Assembly: GCA_021292165.1 (NCBI GenBank)
Contig: JAHFWL010000193.1
Location: forward strand, 1-64,000
Length of the DNA: 64,000 nucleotides
Source of the DNA: Shinisaurus crocodilurus
Lineage: Eukaryota > Chordata > Lepidosauria > Squamata > Shinisauridae
Reading direction: 5' to 3'
Each line of letters begins with the position of its first letter. Position 1 is the first letter of the stretch. A program made the translations under genes and the position numbers. A model generated the notes under the pieces. That model had not been told where the DNA came from, searched no databases, and saw only the letters and a list, made by a program, of their open reading frames with translations. This document shows, one piece after another, positions 57,000-64,000 of this stretch.

Positions 57000-59155
57000 A
57001 CTCTAGTGCTAACATGCGTGGCTCCAAATCAGATTGGGACCATCACACAAAGGGATGGGAGGATTAAACCTTCCCCCCACCACCATCCCCCCCACCCGAA
57101 ATCCCCCCTGCACACACAGAGGGTTAAAAAAAGAAAAAAAACTCAATTGATGTAAATTTCTGGGGGGAAATGGGGGTGCGGAATGTTTAATCCTTCCCTC
57201 CTGTTGAGTGGAGGTCCCCATCTAAACTGGAGCCATACACGCTTACCCTAGAGTAAAAAAAATCTAACCCTCAGCTACACTATTAGCGTAACATGTAGTT
57301 TGGCTTAAAGTAGGATTATTTAAGGAAGTAGGGCCCTGTGGTTAACTGACCACCGTTCGAACAAGCCACAGTTCTTGAGGCTGGGTGTAATGGGGGACTG
57401 TGCTTAGTTTAAAAGCAAAGGTGGAAGCTTTTGATTGCCTCCTTGTGTGCACAGCTAAGCGAGCAGCGGGGAGTGCATAGGCCTGAGGCTCATGGTAGTG
57501 TGTTCTTATAACAGGGAAACATGGTTTCCTGTTACATCCGAGTCAGGCCAGTGTGCTAGTCAAAACCTAGGAGTGTTCTGGAGTGCCAAGAGGGATGAAG
57601 GAGGAGCCGCTGGAGTATCAGGAGACAGGTTGAGGTTTGAAAGGATAAGTCAAAAGGACAAATGGAAAGAAAAATAGGTGCGTAGCCACATGGATAAGGA
57701 GGAGCACACAGATCATGCTATACAGGACTTGGCTCCCCTTTATGATCAGAAGGCCAATAAACCAGCTGGATTCTTGCAATTGCAGATTATACAATAGAAT
57801 TATTGAAGGCGGATAATGTGATGACGTCTGGCATTTAAAAAAACAAAAACAAACGACATACAGTTCCTTCACTATCAGTATATACTATGAGGATTTGCTG
57901 CAGAGGATGAGAGATGAAATGAGATAATGTGTTTCTAGCATTCAGCTTAATCAAATTTTATCCTGAAATCTTGTTCAACTTAAAAACGGTACTCTGCAAA
58001 AATCAATAGCTCTCTGTAATTAAATGCAAAGCAAGTGCATCTCTTCCACATCACCAGGTCTCAGGAGGCTGCCAGGGCAGCACCAGTTCCAAGTTATAAC
58101 AGAGTTGGAAAACATACCCCCTCCCTTTCAGCTTTTATTCTCAATAAGACACTCTGGCAGCTGAGATTCTTGCTGGGTGAAAAGTGAAGTTATCCTCGAA
58201 AACAGACACTATGTTTTGTGAATGCCTTAGTATAAAACGCACAGGGGAGAAGTGATTGCCTTCATACTGTGAACTGCACCAATCAAATAAAAATGATGAA
58301 AGCCTTTCCAAACCCAAGACATTTTAAGGAAGTGCTATGCAGGGAAGAAGATGCTATTGATTTGCCTGACGGCTTCTCTCTCAAAAGTAAGAGTTCAATT
58401 GTGATTATGAAAAGGGGAGTGGAAGAGATAACTTCTTGCACTGCATTGAACCAGATGTACCCAGAGGGTAAAGGCATCTTGGAACTTACACTGCTGCATT
58501 AAAAGAAAGGAAGAGAAAGCAAATGGCTGTCCCATATGATATGCTATTCAGGGGTTTCCTACAGACGTCAACCATGCAGCCAAGAATTTCCTTTGGGCTG
58601 CTCCAAGATTCTGCTAAATTTAAATAAGTGCACTGATGGCATTCTAAGACTATGGATTTCAAAATATAAAGATCAGCCAAATAAAGTTGTTTTCCTAATG
58701 TTTCAAAATGTCACCATGGAGTAGAAACTGGAAAGGAGCACCGAAGGTCAAAAAGGCATGATTGGGCAAGAGAACCAAACAACCCCCCACCCTGCACCAC
58801 TAAAAAACCAGAGGATACTTTTAGCAGGAAGTTTACAAATCCCATAATATTAATCTGGCTACAGATATTCAGATATAAACCTTTACATTTGCTTAGGGTC
58901 ACAAATGAAGCTCCGTTCAGAATCCTACTGCCACAGCGAGGTGCTTCTTTGAAGTGGGTGATTTCTACGGAAGCACAGCTGACATGGAATTCTCTCCCAA
59001 GAAAAGCCCAGTGGGGCCAACTCTCTTTTTAATATTAAAAAAGGTCTGGCTAAATGGTTTACATTGTGAAGCTGCAGGTGTATACAAGTGGCCTGGAGTG
59101 AACTGGAACTCCCAGCTCCAAACTGCAGTTCAGCAATGAACGCAGCACCAAACTA
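57000..59155. other. Intronic stretch with a repeat-poor core
   Basis: 57880-58060 contains GCTTAATCAAATTTTATCCT and CTGTAATTAAATGCAAAGCA, dense homeodomain/POU-type cores in unique sequence. Apparent open frames at 58269-58502 and elsewhere carry no recognisable domain. Confidence 0.4.
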
Positions 59156-59597
59156 CATGTGCCCTTTATTTATTTATTTTATTTTATTTTCAATATTTAT
59201 ATACCACTCCACATCTAAACAGATTCTGGAGTGGTGAACAATAAAAGATAAAAAGAATAAAGCAACCATATTAAAATTTTTGCTTTTAAAAACGGAGCAC
59301 CAAGAAAAGCAGTGGCTCGTCAATTAAGGAAGGATTCTTGAAATAAAGATGTTGTCAGGAGGTGCCTAAAACACAATGTTGGTGCCTGACTGAGCTCCGG
59401 ATACAGGGAGTTCCACAGAAAGGGGTCCACCACACGGAAGGCTCTGCTTCGGGTGGACTGCAATCGGGCCATAGGTCCATGCGGAACCACCAGGAGCATG
59501 CCATCTGATGACCTCAGTGACCTGGCAGGTTGATAAGGCAGAAGGCGCTCTCTCAGGTATTTTGGTCACAAGTAGTTTAGGGCTTTATAATCTAGTA

Positions 59598-59699
59598 CAG
59601 TGTTCTCCAACCTTGGGTCCCCAGATGTTTTTGACCTACAACTCCCAGCATGCCCCAGCCAGCTAAAAACATCTGGGGACCCAAGGTTGGAGAACACTG
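59598..59699. mobile_element. Palindromic hAT MITE inserted in the LINE
   Basis: CAGTGTTCTCCAACCTTGGG and its exact inverse are the ends; the flanks ATCTAGTA and CTCTAGTA match at 7 of 8. It belongs to the same subfamily as 15761-15872 but lacks about 10 central bases. Confidence 0.92.
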
Positions 59700-60686
59700 C
59701 TCTAGTACCAAAACCTTAAACCTGGCCCAGCAGCAAATAGGCAGCCAGTGCAGTTCCCTCAGCAAACAAGTTGCATGCTGAAAAGGGGAAGCTCCTGAGA
59801 ACAGCCGTGTTGCTGCATTCTGCACTAGCTCCAGCTTCCGAACCAGCCTTAAGGGAAGCCCCACATAGAGTGCATTGCAGTAATCCAATCTTGAGGTTAC
59901 TAGTGCCTGTACCACTGTGGCCAAGGTATCCCCCTTCCAGGAGAGGCTGTAGCTGGTGAACCAGCCGAAGCTGGTAAAAGGGACTCCAAGCTGCCATCAC
60001 CACTTGGGCCTCTAGCAACAGTGATGGATCTAGGAGTACCCCCAGACTATGAACCTGACCAATCAAAGGGGGTACCAATAAGCCTATCTGCCGAACTCAG
60101 GAACCACTCACCCACAGGGCTTCCCTCTTGCCAGGATTCAGCTTCAGTTTATTGGCCCTCATACAGCCCATCCCTGAGTCTAGGCACTGATCCAGGACTT
60201 GCACAGCCTCACCTGATTCAGATGTCATAGGGAGAAAGAGCTGTGTGTCAGCAGCGTACTGATGGCACTTGGCTTCAAATCCCCTAATGACCGCTCCCAG
60301 CAGCTTCATATAGATATTGAACAACACTGGGGACAAGATGGTACTCTGCAGAACCCCATAGCTCAATTGCCAAGGGGCTGAGGAAGTCACCCAATGTTAT
60401 TCTCTGAAATTGACCCCATAGGTAAGACCAGAAACACAGTGCTTCCAAAGTCCAGCCTGCGTGGTCAATTCAGGAGAATACTATGGTCGATGGTATCAAA
60501 AGTCAATGAGAGATTGAGCAGAATTAACAGGGTCGCACTCCCCCTGTCCCTCTCTCGATAACACTCATCCATCAGGGCAACCAAGGCTTATTCGGTCCCA
60601 TAACCAGGTTGAAACCCAGACTGGAATGAGTCTAGATAATCAGTATCCTCCAGGAGTGCATGCAATTGCTCTGCCACAACCATCTA

Positions 60687-60850
60687 CAGGCCTGTGGCTC
60701 ACGCTGGCTCAGCTTGTCTGAGCGTGGAAAGCTAAGCAGGGTCAGACCTGGCTATTACTTGGATGGGAGACCCCTCCTCTAGTTTCCTGCATTGAGCAGG
60801 GGGTTGGACTCGATGGCCTTGTAGGCCCCTTCCAACTCGATGATCTATGA
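60687..60850 (+). mobile_element. 5S rRNA-headed SINE, full length, inserted in the LINE
   Basis: This is the only plus-strand copy and the best reference: CAGGCCTGTGGCTCACGCTG, CTTGTCTGAGCGTGGAAAGC, TAAGCAGGGTCAGACCTGGC, TACTTGGATGGGAGACC, then the CCTCCTCTAGTTTCCTGC linker and GGGGGTTGGACTCGATGGCC tail ending GATGATCTATGA. It splits the reverse-transcriptase region of the LINE at 59160-61060. Confidence 0.92.
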
Positions 60851-61377
60851 AAATCTCAAGTATGTTCCCTAAGAAAGGGGTATTTGCGACCGGGCGGTAG
60901 TTGTCAAATACCATTGGGTCCAGAGTGGGTTTCTTCAAGAGTGGTCGCACTCCTGCCTCTGTAAGGATGGCAGGAACCACCCCTTCATGCAGAGCTGCAT
61001 TTACCACTCCCTGGACCCACTCGGTCAAACCCCCTCAGCTAATAATAGGTAAAGCCCCTTGGCCTTAATAAGTAACATGTAGCTATGTCAGTGCTTTTTT
61101 CTTACTCAAAAATAAGAACAGGACACACGATCTGGTTTGGGACCCCAGCATTTGTCCCCCACTGTGGTCCCGATCAGGCCCCCACACCCGCAATCTTCAT
61201 AGGGGAAAAATCCCCCCAATCGTTACAATGGGGCCTTGGGAAAACCACTGGTCTGTCAGCCTCACCTGTGATGTGAAACTGGCTGACCATACAGGGTGGT
61301 TGTAAGGATTGTGGTACTAATAGTAAGTGTTCAAAACACCTCACATGAGACGGCTACGTAAATTTTTTTTTTAAAAA

Positions 61378-61812
61378 ATGTGTTGCTGTTTATAAAGCCC
61401 TATATGACTTGGGACCAGGCTATCTGAAAGACCACGTTCTCCCATACAAGCCAGCCTGGGATTTAAGATATTCCAGACAGGCCTTTCTCTTGTTCCCACC
61501 AGCATCGGAGGCATATCTGGTGGGAACGCAAGAGAGGGCCTTCTCCGTGGCATCTCTGTTGTTCTTCCACCACCAGCAGGCAAATAAATTTTTATTCAGG
61601 CAGGATTTGGGCTTTTAAACTGACTTGTAGGTTCTAACCAGTTGGAACCTAAATCATTTCTTATTTCTTTTTAACCGAGAAGTCTGTAATGTGTTGGGTT
61701 TTTTTAAAGTGATGTGTTTATGTTACATTTTATACACATTTTATTTTTTGTCAGCCACCTTCGGCAGCATTTTTAGTGGAAAGGCGGGCTATAAATGAAT
61801 TAAATAAACACA
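61378..61812 (+). mobile_element. L2/CR1-type LINE, 3' end
   Basis: TTTATAAAGCCCTATATGAC (ALYDL-type), a GTTCTCCCATACAAGCC segment, GAGAGGGCCTTCTCCGTGGC (RAFSVA), AATTTTTATTCAGGCAGG and the tail CAGCCACCTTCGGCAGCATT with AAGGCGGGCTATAAATGAAT. It ends about 80 bases from the GEMIN8 exon, within the intron. Confidence 0.85.
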
Positions 61813-61893
61813 CAGACACATACAAAGAAAAAGAAGGGATAAGCAATATTAAAATAAAGGGGTATGGAGAATGTGAATAAAGCAGGCACTTAC

Positions 61894-62332
61894 GCAATTC
61901 TTCCCTGTGCCTCTCAGTCTGTTCAAAATACTGGCGGAGCTCTTCTGTGATTTCCATATTGCTCAGGTCATACTCGATGTCCCCTTCCCCTTCAGACTCA
62001 GTGTCTGTTTTGGGCTCCCTCTCCGCTACTTCTCTTCTTCTGGGGTTAGGAGGGGCACGCGGAGGCCGGGGAAGGTACCGGGCTTTGCTGTTTCGGGTGA
62101 AGGCACAACAGGGTCCCTCTCTCAAGGGGTCACCTTCATCCCAGTCAGGGTAACGTCTACAGGGATGATTTTCAGAAGGGAAAAGCGTCGGATTGTACAA
62201 GGATGCCATGGCTTTCCTGTAAGCCATTTTGTGCCTGCACATCCACTCCATGGCTTGGTGATAATGCTTCCAGTACCTTGCATATACTTTCTGTGAATAC
62301 CACGGCCCTACGTCTTGAGGCGTCGAACCTTC
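61894..62332 (-). CDS. GEMIN8: GEMIN8 central coding exon (gem-associated protein 8)
   Basis: Gemin8 is a subunit of the SMN complex, which assembles Sm cores on spliceosomal snRNAs in the cytoplasm and concentrates in nuclear gems. Within that complex Gemin8 links the Gemin6/7 pair to SMN. Read on the minus strand, the exon begins after a CATCTTTAG acceptor with EGSTPQDVGPWYS and continues through a VYARYWKHYHQAMEWM block, which matches the conserved N-terminal part of the family. After a diverged proline/arginine-rich and acidic middle comes the hallmark SNMEITEELRQYF and then ERHREEL. The exon ends in phase 1 at a strong GTAAGTG donor (intron starts at 61893). An in-frame TAG lies directly upstream of the acceptor, so the start codon must come from another exon. 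The exon is 439 nt, with no stops or frameshifts. Confidence 0.95.
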
Positions 62333-62416
62333 CTAAAGATGTGGACAATAAAACAAAATTCACAGAAGTAAGAAACCCACTCTATAAAGGGTTTTAAAAG
62401 AAGAAGAATCTCTCAC

Positions 62417-62464
62417 CTTATTTAGAAGGAAATGACCTGCCACAGAAGTTTGGTTATGCAACAT
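62417..62464 (-). CDS. GEMIN8: Possible GEMIN8 first coding exon (16 codons)
   Basis: Going upstream from the central exon on the minus strand, an ATG at 62464 opens 16 codons (MLHNQTSVAGHFLLNK) ending at a strong AAG|GTGAGAG donor. The 84-bp intron that follows (62416-62333) ends at the CATCTTTAG acceptor, and the join is in phase 0 with the central exon. A TAA stop lies in frame upstream of the ATG. The resulting protein would be 247 residues, near the usual length. Against this, the peptide does not resemble the short mammalian N-terminus and the intron is very short. The true start may instead lie in an exon beyond 64000. Confidence 0.3.
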
Positions 62465-62466
62465 GC

Positions 62467-62935
62467 AAAAAAATAATTTTTAAAAAATCAAATCATGCGG
62501 TCCATTCTTGCCATTTATTCAGAAATTTATGTATCTGAAACATAACCTGTTCCCTATTATGAGGGAAGACAGGGGAATTTGCCAGCTTTCCCTACACACT
62601 TGGAAAGTGGAAACCTTAGCAGCACCAAGATGTCCAAGGACTACATTAATTCCTCTTTGCAGAATAACTCGCAGACCAAAATCTAAAGACAAAAGAAAAA
62701 GAAAGAATGCTGCCCAGGCTAACTCTTATTAGAGGAAAATGTAAGCTGAAGACATCAGGAGGCCGAGAGAAGAATGGAGGGCAAGAGAAACATAGAACGA
62801 TACACCAAGAGGGATGTCACATTACTATATTGATCTGTTGAGGTGGCCTGGTGGCCTTTAGAGGTCTAGGCTTTATCATTTTTTCAGGTGGTTTGTTGGA
62901 AGGAAAGGCCAGGGAGACCTAGACATATACTAATG
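62467..62935. other. Sequence upstream of GEMIN8 coding exons, nothing firm
   Basis: No clear exon or repeat. A promoter or 5' non-coding exon of GEMIN8 could lie here or further right, but no CpG island is present in the window on this side. Confidence 0.4.
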
Positions 62936-63251
62936 CAGGACTAGGCAATCTTCTGGGCCCATGGGCACATTTAAAATTTTTAGAAACTATCCTGGGCACA
63001 ACCATAAAATGGCTGCCATGGGTGGGCATGGCTAGTCACAAAGGACAAGTCACTTGCCCAGAAGCATTCATGGGAAATGAAGATGGCAGCATTTAGAGTC
63101 TCCCACTTTGCTTTGAGGCAATCCCAGCTGCCAATAAGAAAATAAAAGAATATTTTAAAATAAACACTGGGGAGAGTAGAGTGTCGCAGTGGGCACCAAG
63201 GAAGGTGCCTGGGGAACATTGGTGCCCGTGGGCACCATGTTGCCTACCCCG
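62936..63251. mobile_element. hAT element, 316 bp, perfect target duplication
   Basis: Starts CAGGACTAGGCAATCTTCTG and ends CACCATGTTGCCTACCCCG. TACTAATG is exact at 62928-62935 and 63252-63259. It is the uninterrupted relative of the element at 42477-45421. Confidence 0.92.
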
Positions 63252-63526
63252 TACTAATGCAACAAGCCTATACCTGTCTCCTCCTGGCAGAAGCCCCTCA
63301 GTTACATCAAGGGACCCCATTCTAATAAGGCCTCGGAATCTGATCTGAAGCCTTGTACTGAAGTCACATGACACCCCTCTTTGAGCATAGTAGCACCTTT
63401 TATATGTAGCTGTGGGAAGAACCATTTGTATGCCTCCAAAATGCACAGACAGGTGGCACCATATTTAGGTGATTTGCAAGAAACTTTGATTTTGCAGTGA
63501 GTGGCAGCAAGCCCTAGCTTGCCACA

Positions 63527-63735
63527 AGTTTTTTTATTTTATTTTATTATTTATTTTATTTTATTTATTTATTTCCTGCCTTTTTTCCTGCAAGGAACCC
63601 AAGGCGGCTTACATAACCCTCCTCCTCCTCCTCTCCAGTTTATACTCACAACAACCCTGTCGTAGGATAGGCCGAGAGTCAGTGGCTGGCCCAAAGTCAC
63701 CCAGTGAGCTTCATGGTCGAGCGGGGACTAGAACA
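63527..63735 (-). mobile_element. tRNA-derived SINE, head truncated
   Basis: Tail of TTTTA repeats, then AAGGAACCCAAGGCGGCTTA, GATAGGCCGAGAGTCAGTGG and TCGAGCGGGGACTAGAACAC, where it breaks off. Confidence 0.88.
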
Positions 63736-63860
63736 CCACAGTGGCAACCTCTGAGCCCCTAAATTTAAAGCAGCCACCATGAGTCCAAGGTTGTGTAAAT
63801 GAACTAATCCCAAGTGTACAGTTCTGGTCAGTGCACCTCAAAAAAGATATTGTATTTTCT

Positions 63861-64000
63861 TTCTTTGTTTGTTATATTTATACCCCGCCTTTTTTCCTGC
63901 AAGGAACCCAAGGCGGCTGACATACTCCTCCTCCTCCTCTCCATTTTATCCTCACAACAACCCTGTGAGGTAGGTTAGGCTGAGAGTCAGTGACCGGCCC
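63861..64000 (-). mobile_element. tRNA-derived SINE, cut by the window end
   Basis: TATATTTATACCCCGCCTTT, AAGGAACCCAAGGCGGCTGA and GGTTAGGCTGAGAGTCAGTG, continuing off the right edge. Confidence 0.88.

Larger units (their letters stand above)
59160..61060 (-). mobile_element. L2/CR1-type LINE, 3' half, with two younger insertions
   Basis: Reading on the minus strand from 61028, the frames show GVVPAILTEAGVRPLLKKPT and NYRPVANTPFLGNILE. After the 5S-SINE they show a GVLQSTILSPVLFNIYMKLL block and YAADTQLFLP, where the catalytic YADD has become YAAD. MRANKLKLNPGKREALWV follows, then ALVTSRLDYCNALYVGLPLR and LHWLPICCWARFKVLVLE. The 3' end (59160-59590) is an untranslated tail with TTTATTTATTTATTTTATTT. 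Frameshifts and stops show it is inactive. Confidence 0.85.
24278..61893 (-). other. GEMIN8: GEMIN8 intron, about 37.6 kb
   Basis: The interval is bounded by a GTAAGTG donor at 61893 and a TTTTACTTAG acceptor ending at 24278, both on the minus strand, and interrupts an arginine codon after its first base (phase 1). No further Gemin8-like exon is needed, because the protein alignment runs on without a gap across the junction. The intron carries most of the mobile elements listed separately, in both orientations. Confidence 0.85.

Noticed and set aside
58269..58502. 77-codon ORF as an extra exon
   Set aside because: Wrong strand for GEMIN8, and the protein is already continuous across the flanking exons.
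60687..60850. Genuine 5S rRNA gene
   Set aside because: Only the internal control region is preserved; the 3' part of 5S is replaced by a LINE-like tail and there is no T-run terminator at the correct distance.
63093..63446. Alternative GEMIN8 first exon at 63.3 kb (ATG then CAG|GTATAG)
   Set aside because: The donor leaves two extra bases, which would put the central exon out of frame.
1..64000. Multi-gene defence, biosynthetic or mobile-integron system
   Set aside because: The sequence is vertebrate intergenic and intronic DNA with a single housekeeping gene; no gene cluster exists here.

Overview
The window is vertebrate nuclear DNA, almost certainly from a squamate reptile and probably a lizard. 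It has no operons or prokaryotic signals. The sequence is AT-leaning, intron-rich and packed with short interspersed repeats. These include a tRNA-derived SINE ending in a TAAATAAATAAA-type tail, a second SINE with a tRNA-Ala(TGC) head, a 5S rRNA-headed SINE, L2/CR1-type LINE fragments, a DIRS-like retroelement, and many short palindromic hAT-type elements with CAG...CTG ends and 8-bp target duplications.

Only one protein gene can be supported: GEMIN8 (gem-associated protein 8, a subunit of the SMN complex), on the minus strand. A central coding exon lies at 62332-61894 and the terminal coding exon at 24277-24021. Both have consensus splice sites, the reading phase matches across the junction, and together they encode 231 residues plus the stop. 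The intron between them is about 37.6 kb and makes up most of the window. The 3'UTR opens with a long (AC)n tract (read as UG in the mRNA) and probably ends after the AATAAA at 23321-23316. The first coding exon is either a 16-codon exon 84 bp upstream (62464-62417, tentative) or lies beyond the right edge.

Region by region: 1-175 is CpG-rich and looks like the edge of a CpG island belonging to something off the left edge. From 175 to 23.3 kb the sequence is intergenic, downstream of GEMIN8, with LINE/SINE/hAT copies, microsatellites, a GC-rich 673-bp hAT element (17719-18391) and an L1-like fragment (11.1-12.9 kb). From 23.3 to 62.4 kb is GEMIN8. Its large intron holds a 2.15-kb hAT element carrying a 39-bp minisatellite (24698-26852), a solo-LTR-like sequence (27.8-28.3 kb), a DIRS-like element with inverted terminal repeats nested inside a hAT element (42477-45421), a TA-flanked Tigger/mariner-like MITE (46510-46769), and an L2/CR1 LINE (59.2-61.1 kb) broken by a 5S-SINE and a hAT MITE. 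From 62.5 kb to the end the sequence is upstream of GEMIN8 and again repeat-rich.

The most interesting material is in the mobile DNA: a 5S-headed SINE with a CR1-like tail in five copies, many datable nested insertions, the DIRS-in-hAT composite, the 39-bp array, and an unexplained exact 66-bp repeat at 22.0 and 25.2 kb. I found no cluster of genes suggesting a new biochemical system. All family names rest on pattern recognition and were not checked against a database.
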